A DNA stretch of 64,000 nt, taken from contig NC_134019.1 of NCBI RefSeq assembly GCF_040712315.1, forward strand, positions 32,145,873-32,209,872. Direction: 5' to 3'. Origin of the DNA: Castanea sativa. Taxonomy: Eukaryota > Streptophyta > Magnoliopsida > Fagales > Fagaceae. The translations under genes and the position numbers were made by a program. Positions within the stretch are counted from its first letter, which is position 1; every line of letters starts with the position of its first letter. The notes beneath the pieces are model-generated. The model searched no databases and was not told the DNA's origin. It saw only the letters and a program-made list of their open reading frames with translations. This document shows, one piece after another, positions 1-11,319 of the stretch.

Positions 1-1886
1 TGCTACCTCCGAGGTCAGCTTCTCGTTCTCGGCAAGGGCTGTACCCAAGGACTTCTCAGTCTCCATCCTAATTTCGAGCTCAGTTCTGGCTACTTTCCGA
101 GCGTCTTCAATAAACTTTTCAGCTACAAAGACCTCCTGAATAGCCTGTAACAAAGTATGATGGAGTTAGGAATAATGAAAAATAAACTTATCTATAAATA
201 TTATCAAAAGTGGAATCTACCTAAAAAGGAGAAAAACTTACCAGCGCTAAGTCTCTTTTCAGTGAGAGAAATAGTTGTGGCTGGCCCATCTTTTCCAAAG
301 TCTCCATGTCTTTGGGCAGCAGAAGAGGGCGTTCCAAGACCTCGGCTAGGTGGTGGGCATGGCCTTGTTGAACTGCCCTTATACTGGACTGGCAGGAGAT
401 GGGAGCGCCGTCCAGTCTTAGATCGGGGGACCAGGTGGTCGGTGCTCGGCGCACTACAGCCTCATCCCTGATTTCCCCGGGTTCAACTGAACGGGCTCTA
501 CCCTTGCCCTTGTCCAGCTTCTGCTGCTGGGCCGGTGGGAGTTGTTGGCGTGGTTTCTTGGGGTCTTTATTAATTGTCCCCTCATTATCCCCCTTCCTCT
601 TCTTCTTGGGATCCTCGGCTGGCAGTTTTGGCTCAGCTGGAGGAGGAGGAGGAGGTAAAGCTGGGGGAACTTGGGGCGTCCCCATTTTCTTCTTTTCTGC
701 AACCTTAGCAGCCCTATTGGTGAGGAGGCCCTCCATTCTTCCCATGTCTTCTTCAAATTCGTCCTCGGGAAGGGCAACTACAAACCCTGCGATTCCAGAA
801 GCCTCGGTGGCTTCTTCCTCCTCGTCGGAAAGTACCACAAACTGGTTTCCGCGAGGTCTCTCGGTGTCTTCGAGATGGAATTGGTCTATCTCGTCGTCGA
901 GTGTGTGTGAAGAAGACACCTGCTCTTCTGGAACGACAGTTGCTTGTGAGTGCACGGCGAGGGGGACTGCTGCTATCGGCCGGTTGTACAAAATGGTGTT
1001 AGGAGCGTCTGGGAGGTCACGGTCGTCCAAAAAGTGGGGCCGAGCTACGTTTATCCTCTTTCGTCTTCGGTCGCCCGCAATTATGGCGTTCTCTATCTCC
1101 TGGAAGTCTTTGGAAAGGGGGGTGTACCCAAGAATAAGGTGAGCAGCCCGGAGTTGTAGGTCTTCACTAACGAACACCTCGGAGCGAAGTACCCGGTTTA
1201 GATCTGCGACGTTACAGTGACTCAGACGAGGACGCACGTGTTGCTTATCTGCAAAAAAGACATCAATACAAACAAACTTGGTCAGATTTACATAGATGTT
1301 TAACAAATTTAAGCAAGTGTGAATACGCTTTTCTGTGTGTGTGAGAAGTTGTGTTGTGGGAAGATTAATCCTACGGCATCGCACCTGGATCTCCCCACTG
1401 AACTGGGCAGTGGAGGCCGTTGTGCCAGTTCCCAGACACGATCAAGTAGTCGTCCTTCATGCCTTTGTTTGACTTGGGCAGACAGGAGATTAGTCTAACG
1501 GTGCTGGACCGAGATTTAATATAATAACCTACCTTAGAAAGTTTATGGGACTCATATAGAAACACGACATCGTGCCATGTGAGGTTTAAACCCATTTGCT
1601 CGTTTAGAGCATCTACGCTACCTAGAACTCTAAAAACGTTTGGGAGGCATTGATCGGGACACAACCGGTGGTTGCGAAGGTACTCCCTCATTACGGGTTT
1701 CATTGGAAGGGTCATCCCACCCTCTATGAAGGCTATCATGGGAATGATAACCTCTCCCTCCTTCTTAGAACCGGCCACAGCTGTTGCCGGGCAATATTCT
1801 AATCCTACGTCGCTGGGAATATGGTATTTGGCTCTAAAGCCTTCCATCCCAGCGGCGGAATCAACTAGACACTTAAACTTACCCAT
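1..1886 (-). CDS. Antisense additional ORF (aORF) of element Z, three exons, C-terminus outside window
   Basis: A spliced gene running against the element's own direction. Exon 1 is 1886-1385, starting at ATG in the context MGKFKCLVD. Exon 2 is 1248-242 and exon 3 runs from 144 past the window edge. Both introns (1384-1249 and 241-145) have GT donors and TTTTTTGCAG or TTGTTACAG acceptors, and the reading frame joins across them. Exon 1 resembles the Transposase_28 / putative gypsy-type transposon domain, with motifs such as IPMIAFIEGGMTLPM and the FRVLGSVDALNEQMG region. Exon 2 ends in an acidic stretch, a poly-proline run and KKKRK-type basic clusters that could be a nuclear localisation signal. 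Exon 3 starts a coiled coil. No stop or frameshift is visible in the part present, unlike the copies in A and B. Additional antisense ORFs are known in Tat-lineage elements; their function is not established. Confidence 0.75.
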
Positions 1887-2394
1887 TAGAAAAGAACGAA
1901 AGGTTAAACTCTAAAGGGGAGGGTGTTTACGAAGATAGCCGAGGACTGTATCCGAGGAGAAAGGGTTAAGAATAGAGAGAGAGCAAGAACTTACAAAGTT
2001 GAAGGTACAGGTTTCCACGGTTTTCTGCTGGTAAAGAATAATTGTTGTTGTTTTGATGGGATTGATCCCTGAAGACTTAAATGAAGGCGCAGGTTCCCGA
2101 AGCGTCACGACGTGCGAAAAGGCGGCCTTGAAATTATGTTTGTCCCGCCTAAAATTTCGTGGGGTGATGTGGGCCGTTGGATGTCCATCTCACCGTTGAA
2201 CGTGAGGGACAAAATGTAACTGTCAGTATTGAATACGCGCGTTGTTCAAAATAAAACCGCCAAATGGCATCTTCTGGGACGTGAAACGATTTCCACACGT
2301 GCCATTACTCACAAAGTGATTGGAGAAGGTTCTCGTCGGATCAAAACCCTATTTTTCTCCTCGGACGTTGAAAATTAGAGTTTTGAGGGGCTAT

Positions 2395-3147
2395 TGTGGG
2401 GGGCAAAAAGATCCCGATGGGAACGTGGGCCTTGTGGGCCGTGTTAAGGAAGGCCGACCTGATCCTGGGTTTAGAAATTGTTAGTACTATGGGTCGGCCC
2501 ATGCGCCGAGGATCCGAAGATCCAGCCGAGGGTGACCTTATCCTCGGATAAATGTTGAAGAACTCGGGATTTCATAGTAAAGGTTGGGATATGACACGGT
2601 CAAGACCAATGGTTAAAAAGGGGTGAACCTTAGAACGCCCCAGAAGCACCGGTGTTGAAGAAAAGTCAAAGATAAAGGCTGCTACCTCCACATTAAAGAC
2701 CCTGCATCTACCACCTTGGCCGCATTGATGGGGAAGTGACATCTGAACAGTGGAAGAGAAACTTCTGGTCACTATTCAAAGGCACTGAGAAAAGAAATAT
2801 CTAGTTTAAGGGGGAGATGAGGTAACACGTGTACAGAGCATTCAAAAGAGTAGTATTTAAAGAGCAATTTAAGACAGAAAAAGGGAGAGAACCTTTTGTA
2901 ACCTAAAAAAAGAAAAAAGACAAAGAGAGAGATATAATATAAGAACAGCTCTCGGCTTACGTCCGAGGAAGCCTATTTACAATATTCCTTGTTGTTTCCA
3001 AGTATTGGCAGTCTTTGGTTTGTCATCTAAGTCCCATCCATTTCTAACCTAGGTTTCAAGCCCACACTCTACAAATCGTATTGTTTAAGGCTCATTGGGC
3101 CTGAGCCCATAACTGTTCTTGGGTCCAGGTGCAATTGTGCACTTACA
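2395..3147 (+). repeat. 3' LTR of element Z (753 bp)
   Basis: Begins TGTGGGG directly after the polypurine tract and ends CACTTACA, giving TG...CA ends. It aligns along its length with the reverse complement of 32541-33290. A TATA-like TATTTAA sits at 2854-2860 and is also present in the 5' LTR of A. Confidence 0.9.
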
Positions 3148-3595
3148 GACTGTTCTATTGGATGTTGATGCTTTTGTTTATGCTGATTTTCTAGCTTCTT
3201 AATAAAATTCAAAGCAGTATTTTTACTCAAAAAAGAAAAAAGAAAAGTAGATGACCTCTCCATTTGTTACTACACATTAAAAATAATATGAAACTCTATT
3301 GTTAAAAATTTGGAAAGTCTTATAAAATACTACTCCCTTTAAAATTATTTAATTATACTGTATGATTTCAATACTAGTCTATCACAGTTTTTTTTTTAAT
3401 AATATAAATTGGTTCATATACGTTGTAGTTGTAGTTGCACTATTTACTATTTAGCTCAATGTGAGTATTACATATTATACAATATAATTTCGCCATTAAT
3501 ATAATTTACCATAAATGAACTTTATTTCCAAAGATTTAATCCAATTAAAACTCAATTATAAAAATTTCAATAATTTAAAAAAGAATTACATTACT

Positions 3596-3873
3596 TTTTT
3601 TTTATTTTTGAGAAACAAACACACACACACATATATATAGGGGAAGGGGGATGAGATAAGTGAATACACTCACATGCCAACACCAAAACTGCATGCAACA
3701 GTTAGTGTCGCGGAGCAAATGATAAACCCCTTCTCAATATCACACCTTACCAATGTGGGACAATTCAACAATACTGAGTATCTTTTTTTTGAGAAACAAA
3801 CACACACACACACATATAGGGGAAGGGAGATGAGATAAGTGAATATACTCACACGCCAACACCAAAACTGTAT
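3596..3873. repeat. Two direct copies of a ~95-bp repeat with (CA)n core
   Basis: Copy 1 (about 3596-3692) and copy 2 (about 3782-3873) share T-run, GAGAAACAAACACACACACA, GGGGAAGG, GAGATAAGTGAATA and CCAACACCAAAACTG. The spacer contains a TTGTCCCACATTGG-type word (reverse strand). Similar words occur at 19805-20168 in the opposite orientation, so this is probably a dispersed repeat family. Confidence 0.6.
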
Positions 3874-5238
3874 GAATATATTTTTATCTTTATTTATTTT
3901 TTTTTATAAAAACTGGCCTTATATGATGTATATTCATTAAGTAGGTTAGAGTAATATTTTTTCTTCTATTTCTACTATCTATTTTTTTTAATAAATTTTG
4001 AATTATATCATTGAATTATTTTCTTTAGTTTATATATAATTTTTTATGGGCAAGACTTAAGTACAGTACTTAGGTGCTATTTTTTAAGTTTTTCTTTTAA
4101 AATTCTGTCATATGGCTTTTTTCTCATAGGATAAAAGTGCATTTTTTAGTTAAGTGGTCACATGACAAAATTTAGAAGAGGAACCTAAAGAACAACACGT
4201 AAGATACTGTACATAAGTTTTGTCTATTTTTTGTTAAGTCGTCTCATAGACATTATACTAGTAAAGGTAAAAATAGGTTAGAATTTTATGTTAAAATACA
4301 CAAACCCATTTTTCTCCAAAAATACACAAACCCATACAATATTCTTGATTACAAATTTACTGTACTTGTTATTATTATTTACAAATATAGGTCATCTAAA
4401 TTATTCTAATTTATATAAAATTAACGTTTTCAATTCATTTAAAAAAAAAATAAAGGCAAAGATTATCTTAACTTCCAAGGCCAAATAAATCATAAAGAAA
4501 AAACAAGAATAGAAATATACAATGAGAATTAAATGTTTTATATATTCAGTAGTCAGAAGACTCAGAACAGGTTACATTTGGAAATAGACTTGCTTTTTTG
4601 ATATTTTATTCAATTTAAAACGTACCGTGTGGAACCTACTTTGCTGGTGCTGAGAGTTTATGCGGTGTGTTTGGCAACAATTATTTTTGTCAATTTATTT
4701 CACTATTCAGTTTATTTGTGTTATTATTATGAACTTTATTGCACTTTTTGTTACTATTCATAAGTCTCATTGTACCATTTTAGCTAAATTTTACTTTTAT
4801 CTACCGTACTTTTAACAAAAAAATTTCAGTTTCAAAGACCTATATTATTATTTTTTATATAAAAGTAAATTATATTAGGTATGACCTATATTGACACCTT
4901 TGGAGTTGTCATTTCAAAATATTCTTCTATATTTAGGTCCCACTTCCATTAGTTTTATTTCCACCATAGTTGTTTATCAAAAAAAAAAAAAAAAGTATTT
5001 CCACTATAGTTGTGTGGGTCGTTGACGATGAATGGCGATGACACTCTTCCGCATATAGCTGATACTTGCATGGATAAAACATGTTTATGTGTATCTTCGG
5101 AGAGTTTGTTTTTATATTGATTTATTAGGTTTTGAAAAATAAAGTAATAAAAATATAATAACTATATCTCTTTAAAAAGTAAGACTTTAAAAATTTGTAT
5201 AAAAAAACCAAACGAACTGAATAAATTGAAAACAAACT

Positions 5239-5240
<2 letters not shown>

Positions 5241-5274
<34 letters not shown>
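5241..5274. repeat. (AG)n microsatellite
   Basis: About 17 uninterrupted AG dinucleotides. Confidence 0.95.
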
Positions 5275-5278
<4 letters not shown>

Positions 5279-5761
5279 GCTTTTTCCTTCTTTATCGGGT
5301 AGCAAGGAATAATGCAAAGGCAGTTATAGCAAGTGCACTCAATAATGTTATAATTGTAGGAGAAAATGTTAAAACAGATACATGTATTTTTTTTTTTTTT
5401 AAGTCTTTAACTATATATTTGCTGAAATATTAAAATAGCTACAATAATGTGAATGTTCTTAATGGCGTGAAAAAAAAAATTCAATATACCCATTTCAAAA
5501 TAAATAGATAAAATTATGAGAACTGTCAACTGTATGGCAAATTTACCTAACTACTCCAGATGATCATAATTTGGTATCAACCTTTCAAAAATAAAAGGAA
5601 AAATGACATATACCATCCTTGTGGTATACCTTTAAATATGATACATTCCACTAATTTTACGGAATTTTATGATGTACCAAGTGCCAACAATGCCTATTAG
5701 GAAATAATTAAATAAAAAAGATTGGTCTACCTTAAAATAAGCACAAACTCAAAAGAGAATT

Positions 5762-5885
5762 TTTTTTTTTTTGAGAAATAATTACAATATGCTGTTAAGC
5801 CTGCAGCTTGAACCCTTTTCCCCTTAGACCCCCAAGCACTTTGTACATAGAGAGGTGTCAATTCAACTACAAGGCCTTTAGCAAT
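5762..5885 (-). mobile_element. tRNA-derived SINE, copy 1 (minus strand)
   Basis: On the minus strand it has a pol III A-box-like TAGTTGAATTG, the conserved body CAAAGTGCTTGGGGGTCTA, a B-box-like GGTTCAAGCTGC and a 3' A tail (seen as a T run at its left edge). It is flanked by exact 13-bp direct repeats TCAAAAGAGAATT (5749-5761 and 5886-5898), the hallmark of LINE-mediated insertion. The same sequence occurs in the other orientation near 6330-6450. Confidence 0.75.
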
Positions 5886-5949
5886 TCAAAAGAGAATTGA
5901 ATGTGAAAGTTGGAGAGGGAACAATGAATGTGAGGGTAAAATGATAGAG

Positions 5950-6108
5950 AAATTATTGTGTACTCCTGGAGTACCATAAATGCGTATTCTCTCCTCTCAC
6001 ATGAATAGTGGGTCTCACTAATTAAATTCATGGTGAGACCCACCATTCATGTGAGAGAGGGGAGTACACATTTATGTTACTCTGGAAGTACTTAATAATT
6101 TTCCAAAA
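5950..6108. mobile_element. Foldback MITE (~160 bp, palindromic)
   Basis: The two halves are near-perfect reverse complements. CTCTCACATGAATAGTGGG with GTCTCAC on the left pairs with GTGAGAC then CCACCATTCATGTGAGAG on the right, and outer ends ATAAATG/CATTTAT extend the pairing. It would fold into one long hairpin. Superfamily not determined. Confidence 0.6.
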
Positions 6109-6329
6109 TAATATGTCTTCAATTTTTTCCTTTAAATGTGATGTTGGCACTTGTCGCATCATTAAATTCTATTAAAATTAGGTGAAAAGTAAACCACAAG
6201 GGAAGTAAGTGTTATAAAATAAACCATATGATAGTTTCATATTTAAAGGGCATACCACGTATGGTATGTGTAATTTACTCAAAAATAAAAATCTACATCT
6301 CACAAGAGTGTCTTATCAAGAAATTAATA

Positions 6330-6450
6330 AGGAGGTCAAAGGTCTTATAGCTAAATTTGCACCTCCCATGCACAAAGTGCTTGGGGGTCTAGGGGAAAAG
6401 AGTTCGAGCTGCGGGATTAGTAGCATGTTGTAATTATCTCTAAAAAAAAT
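6330..6450 (+). mobile_element. tRNA-derived SINE, copy 2 (plus strand)
   Basis: Same family as 5762-5885 but in the opposite orientation. It shows an A-box-like TATAGCTAAATT, CAAAGTGCTTGGGGGTCTA, a B-box-like AGTTCGAGCTGC, TTGTAATTATCTC and a short A tail. Possible short target repeats (TTAATAA) flank it; boundaries are approximate. Confidence 0.65.
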
Positions 6451-8524
6451 TTAATAAAAAGTATGACTTCAAAAAAAATAAATGAACGAAAAGAATACAT
6501 GTGGCCAACCTTGATTAATTTGCTGAAAATCCATAATCAAATCCAACTAAGGAAAATAGGGAAAAAAATATTTTGTATCAAATGATACAACGCCATCCAT
6601 ATCAAACTTCAATAAATGAGAGACATGCATATAAAAATAACTACACATTAACACATGTCTTTTATTTGTTAGTGGGGTAATTATTTTTTGCTGACATATC
6701 TCACACTTATTAGATTTTGGTATTGTTGACATAGTATCATTTGATATCAAATATCTTTTCTAAAAATAGGATCGGAATTTAGATGCTTATAAACATATTT
6801 GCAATCAAATATTGGAAACTAAACTCATCACACGAGTTTTGTGCTTGCAATAATGATTTTTTATTTATTTATTTGTTTTTTTGGTTTAGTGTTATAATGT
6901 TTAAAAGTGATACATAAACAACTGTGTGTATTTTTTTTATAAAGAAAGTGGTAAGGTAAAGTGAAATAATGTTTCAAAATGAGATAGAGAACTATAAGAA
7001 GTTGAAACCCAATGGGAAATTTGAATTTATTGATTGGGATAAGAATCATGATAAGTAAAAAAATTTGAGATTTGAACAAAAGAAAGATTGATATAAGTTA
7101 GTGTGGATGGATGAGGATTTGTGATAACTGTATAGAATTTGGATAACAAAAATTTTGGAATGTTTAAAGAATTTTTAAAAAAAAAACCATAGAAATTTCG
7201 GGATAAGAATGAGTATTTTTTACTTTGTACGTGAGGTAGGTTTTTTTTTGAAAGAAGTAATTTTGTTTTTTTTTTAATAAAGATAATTGAAGAATTTGAA
7301 TTCAAATAAATAACAAATACGGATAGAAATTAGACATTTGATTATAAATGGGTGGCGAGAATAACGGTTTTTTTATTTTTACTTTTTATTTTTCCTTTTG
7401 TACGTAAGATAGTATTACTGTTTTAAACTTTTTTGTGGGAAAAAATAAATTAATTAAAGGTTATATTATTTCATAATTTGTATGAGAATATTTTGATATG
7501 CCAAAAATTGAAAACAAAACAGGAGAATCTTCTTATTAATAGTATAAAAGATAATTTTTTTTTATAATTTTATTTTGGGTCAAATATAGATCAAAGAGGC
7601 CAGCAAACTTTCCCCCTTTATTTTCTTTCCAAAGAAGAAGATAAACAATCCCTCCTCTCTCAAAGATATAATCCCATTTCAATTTGCTTGCCTATGCCCT
7701 CACTCACACCTATAACCTACAGAATGGACCTTCTCAACAAAGGCCAAAGGTGATTGAAGAAGATTGAAGAGCTTGAAATTGGCATCCCAATGCACATTTT
7801 GATTTTTGACCAACTACAAATCAGTGTTAGTGTTAGTCCAACGGTTCTCTCTCTTTCTTTCTCTCATTTTTAACTTTAAGCAATTCCTTGTCTTGTTCTT
7901 AACTTTCGAGATTTCTTTTTTGTTTTTGGACTTTATTCTTTCCTGGAATTGGCGGGAGTCTGAAGCAAACTTTCACAAATTTTGTATTTGAGTCATTTGT
8001 GATTTGGGCAACAACTACATTATTAGCTCTCTTTTTTATTTTTTTATTTTTTATAAACATTTTAAATGGAAGATAAGGAATTTGAACTACGTATTTGTTA
8101 GAAATATTTAACCTTAGTCATGCAAAAGTAGAATAGGACAAGATTTAATTTTTGGGATCCAAATATGAGCAAACAAAAATTTCACTGAGACATATTATTA
8201 GGTTATGTTAATTAAGATCAGTTTCTCAAAAAGGAGAAGAAGTTATATTAAGATCAAAGACTTCCTATCAAAAAAAAAAATAAAAATCAAAGACTAAATG
8301 CATACAACATAATTGTCTTTTACTAATATATTTCAATTCAATCATGATTGATCATCTATTAACATGGTACTACACTTAATTTCTTCAAATTCCGAAATTG
8401 ATTCTATATTATATTTCACAATAATTTTCCTTTTAATGTACAAATTTAAATTGTCAAATATTGTAAGTGACTTTCCCATAATTTATAAATCAAATGAAAG
8501 TCATCTTTATCTTTTATATATATA
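6451..8524. other. Non-coding AT-rich DNA
   Basis: I see no gene or well-bounded repeat. The stretch ends in a short TA run (8515-8524) that is the insertion site of element B. Confidence 0.65.
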
Positions 8525-9196
8525 TGTGGGAGCCTGAGAACCAGGGTGAAAGCCCGAAGACCAGGGTGAAAGCCCGAGGATCATAGATGGAAGCCCAAGG
8601 AACAAGGATAAAGATCCGAATACCAAAGATGAAGTTCAAGGATTCGGGAACCCGAAGACGGGAAAGTGTGATGGCCGGGAAAAGTACAAGGCATAAAGTG
8701 ATGGTATATGACAAAGACATTGAAAACATCGTGTTTAAGGGTAGGTATCCGTGGACGCCGCATTGAATGCTCTGCACCAAGCTTTTTGGCCGCATTAAAT
8801 GGGGAACAACAGTTTTATCAGTAACATTGATGTGGAGGTGACCTGAATAGTGCAAATTACAGCTAAGGAACTTCTTTCCATTACCGACTACAAGCAAGTG
8901 TACAAATGTCAGCAAAGGAAGGTAGTTAGGTGAGAGATGAAGGGCTGAGATAACGAAGGCAGGAAGTATAAATAGAGACAAAGGTGGCTAAGAGGAAGAG
9001 GGAGGAAAAAGCATCGGGAGAGGATATTGATAATTGAATGTAACCAGGACTTTCTGGAGAGACTACATAGATTAAAGAGCTATTGTCAAACTGTAATCCT
9101 CAAGAGGACACTGTCCTTTATTGTAACGTTCCTTCTCTATAAATTCATTGTTGTGGGCCTGGGTTTTAAATCAGTGTTTGATTCTCGGTCCTCACA
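8525..9196 (+). repeat. 5' LTR of element B (672 bp)
   Basis: TGTGGGAG...CCTCACA ends, matching 18204-18855. TATA box TATAAATAG at 8967-8975. The 20-bp length difference from the 3' LTR is explained by a 20-bp unit (GACCAGGGTGAAAGCCCG-type) that is tandemly duplicated here and single in the right LTR. Confidence 0.93.
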
Positions 9197-9216
9197 ATTG
9201 GCGCCGATTGTGGGAA
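9197..9216 (+). promoter_or_regulatory. Primer-binding site of element B
   Basis: ATTGGCGCCGATTGTGGGAA immediately follows the LTR. TGGCGCC at the LTR border is complementary to a tRNA 3' end carrying GGCGCCA. The exact tRNA was not identified. Confidence 0.8.
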
Positions 9217-9247
9217 CAACAAAGTAGGAGTTCTGTCTTGAGGATAA

Positions 9248-10647
9248 ATGGTGGATGCAAGCCAAGAAAGGGAAGAGTCGGTTGGTTCACAGAGGGAGAA
9301 CCAATCCATAAGCATGCAACGGAGAAACATAAGCAACGCACCCCAAGTGTGGTGGTGGAATCGAATCATAGTGATCGTGCAGGACGAGGAAGGTCACATA
9401 CTAGGGATCAAGTTTCTCGTGATGATGAGTTGCAGAAGATGCAGTTAGAGATAGATTATTTACGTAAAAGGCTTAAACGACGAAGCAATGATCGGCGAAG
9501 TCCCTCATTCTTGTCCAGTGATAGTTTTGAGGAAGGACAAGGTAGGGATGATCATCAGGTGTCTAGGTTCTCTCCTGGTGAATCCTATCTTACTTCCTTT
9601 CCTATGGGGAAATCTAAGAAAAGGGAGGGAAAACCAGTCAGGGGATGGTCATATCAAGGCACAGGAAATGATGCAATGAGTATGGCTTTGAGGCAAATTT
9701 CTAAATCTCCTTTCGTAAAATGAATAAACAAGGTAAAACTCTCTCATAGGTTCTCTCAACCCATGTTTACTATCTATAATGGTAGGACTGATTCGGTGGA
9801 ACATGTTAGTCATTTTAATCAAAAGATGGCAGTACATTAGAATAATGAAGCTTTGATGTGCAAGGTGTTTCCTTCCAGCCTTGGGCCGGTAGCCATGCGA
9901 TGGTTTGACGCATTGGAAGAGGGGTTCATAGGGTCCTCTGAAGAGTTGACGAGGGCGTTTAGGGCTAGATTCATAACGTGCAGTAGGGTCCCTAAACCTT
10001 TAGCTGCATTGTTATCCATGGCAATGAGGGAAGGAGAGACTCTTAAAATTTATTCAGATCGATACTGGGAAACCTATAATGAAATGGATGGAGATGTTGA
10101 GGATGTGGTTGTAAGGACGTTTAAGGTAGGGTTCCCTACTGAACACGGTCTACGGAAGTCCTTGATAATGAAAGCTACTTTAAACATGCGTCAACTCATG
10201 GATTGCATAGATAAGTATAAACGAGTTGAGGAGGATCAAATTCAAGGCAAGGGTAAAGCAAAAGTGTTTTCGGAGAGAAAAGATCCTCGGGGTATTGGGT
10301 ATCAAGGTAATCGTCCTAAGCGAGATTTCCCAGGTCCTTCATCGCCAGTAGGGGCTCATTTGGTTAATTCATTATTTAAAGAACCAGTACATCAAATACT
10401 GGAGAAGATATGAGATGAGCCTTATTTTAGATGGCCTAATAAAATGAGTGGAGATGCATCCCAAAGAAACCAGAGTCTGCATTGTCATTATCACCAAGAT
10501 AAGGGACATACCACAGAAGAGTGTAGGACGTTGTGTGATCATTTGAATCAGTTGGCCAGGGCGGGGAAGCTTAATCATTTCTTATCTCGGTCAAAAGGGC
10601 AATTCGGGCGTCAAGGGGTGGGACAACACCATGGAAATTCGCCCTGA
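9248..10647 (+). pseudogene. gag: gag of element B (broken)
   Basis: The structural capsid/nucleocapsid region. It starts at ATG 9248 (MVDASQERE), shifts frame near 9345-9360, then follows one frame to 10647. The retrotransposon gag core is at about 9770-10230, with motifs DSVEHVSHFNQKMAVH, CKVFPSSLGPVAMRWF and SMAMREGETLKIYSDRYWE. A zinc-binding C-x2-H-x4-H-x4-C motif (CHYHQDKGHTTEEC) follows near 10480-10530. In-frame stops lie at 9721 (TGA), 9838 (TAG), 10411 (TGA) and 10645 (TGA). Three of these align with arginine in the copy in A, consistent with CGA to TGA. The C-terminal half matches the gag of A closely. Confidence 0.85.
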
Positions 10648-11310
10648 CCAGCATTGGGTACCATTAATGTCATTTTGGCAAATCTAGGGAGAGAGCCCGG
10701 GATGTCTTCTAGGATCCTATTTGTGTGGGGTGGTCTGGGGGATGAGGCTGCGAGAAGGGGCAATCAAATGGCTAAAAGGGTGAAGTTGTCGGCAACCCCC
10801 GTCTTGGGTTTTTCTAAAGAGGATAAGGAGGGAACAAGCCAACCGCATGATGATGCTTTGGTGGTAACTATTCGGATTGGGGGGTATGATGTGAAATGAG
10901 TATTGGTTGATGATGGAAGTGGAGCAGAGATTATGTATCCTGATTTATTTAATGGGTTGAATCTGAAAACTGAGGACCTGGAAAAGTATGACTCACCATT
11001 AGTAGGTTTTGATGGGAAGCCGGTGATGCTGCAGGGAATGATTAGATTGCCCGGGCAGATTGAGGATGAGGAGGTCCAGGTTAACTTCATAGTGGTAAAG
11101 GCCTATTCACCCTACACGGCTATATTGGCAAGGCCATGGCTACATGCCATGGGTGCGGTTTCATCCACTTTACATGTAAAAGTTAAGTATCCCATTCGTG
11201 GAAGGGTGGGAGTGTTGCATGGTAGTCAGTCAGTGGCCAGATAGTGTGCGATGTCCACGGTTATTAGAACAGCTGAGAATTCAGAAGTGGGGGCAATTTA
11301 GGAAACTTTA
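10648..11310 (+). pseudogene. pro: Aspartic protease region of element B (broken)
   Basis: Processes the Gag-Pol polyprotein in functional elements. Seen: LVDDGSGAEIMYPDLF near 10905-10950, the retropepsin active-site loop, with D-D-G in place of the usual D-[ST]-G (A has D-Q-G). The ILARPWLHAMGAVSSTLHVK strand further on is shared with A. In-frame stops at 10897 (TGA), 11242 (TAG, a CAG codon in A) and 11299 (TAG). It lies in the same frame as gag, without its own start. Confidence 0.78.
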
Positions 11311-11319
11311 TAGCAATTA
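11311..11319 (+). promoter_or_regulatory. Candidate readthrough stop between protease and RT (B)
   Basis: In-frame TAG CAA TTA, preceded by TTA. It fits the UAG-CAR-YYA stop-readthrough consensus known from tobamoviruses and the SIRE1 retroelement. Element A has TTA TAG CAG TTA at the matching place (30475-30486). Other stops in B are scattered and not shared with A. Confidence 0.5.

Larger units (their letters stand above)
1..3147 (+). mobile_element. Element Z: 3' part of a Tat-type Ty3/gypsy LTR retrotransposon
   Basis: The window opens inside this element. Seen: an antisense spliced gene on the minus strand, about 0.5 kb of non-coding DNA, a polypurine tract (about 2378-2394, ending GAGGGGCTAT) and a full 3' LTR. 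The order (antisense ORF, PPT, 3' LTR) is the same as in element A at 21032-33290. The LTR and the antisense protein are so similar to those of A that both belong to one family. gag and pol would lie left of position 1. The 5 bases after the LTR are GACTG; the matching duplication would be outside the window. Confidence 0.88.
3148..5596. other. Non-coding AT-rich DNA
   Basis: No ORF with recognisable content. It holds poly-A/T runs, a duplicated short repeat (3596-3873) and a (GA)n microsatellite (5241-5274). I see no gene. Confidence 0.7.
5597..6278. mobile_element. Mutator-like non-autonomous element with long imperfect inverted ends
   Basis: The left end (about 5597-5695) and the right end (about 6130-6278, reverse complement) share a long imperfect inverted repeat. 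It includes ATACCAT...GTGGTAT, then TTTAAATATGA, then AAGTGCCAACA. The flanks are 12-bp direct copies of TCAAAAATAAAA (5585-5596 and 6279-6290), compatible with the 9-12 bp duplications of MULEs. The duplicated word is low-complexity, so its exact length is uncertain. No transposase is encoded. A SINE and a foldback MITE are nested inside. Confidence 0.6.

Noticed and set aside
399..1142. 247-residue Ser-rich ORF on the plus strand
   Set aside because: Shadow of exon 2 of the antisense ORF of Z, which has splice sites and a homologous protein in A.
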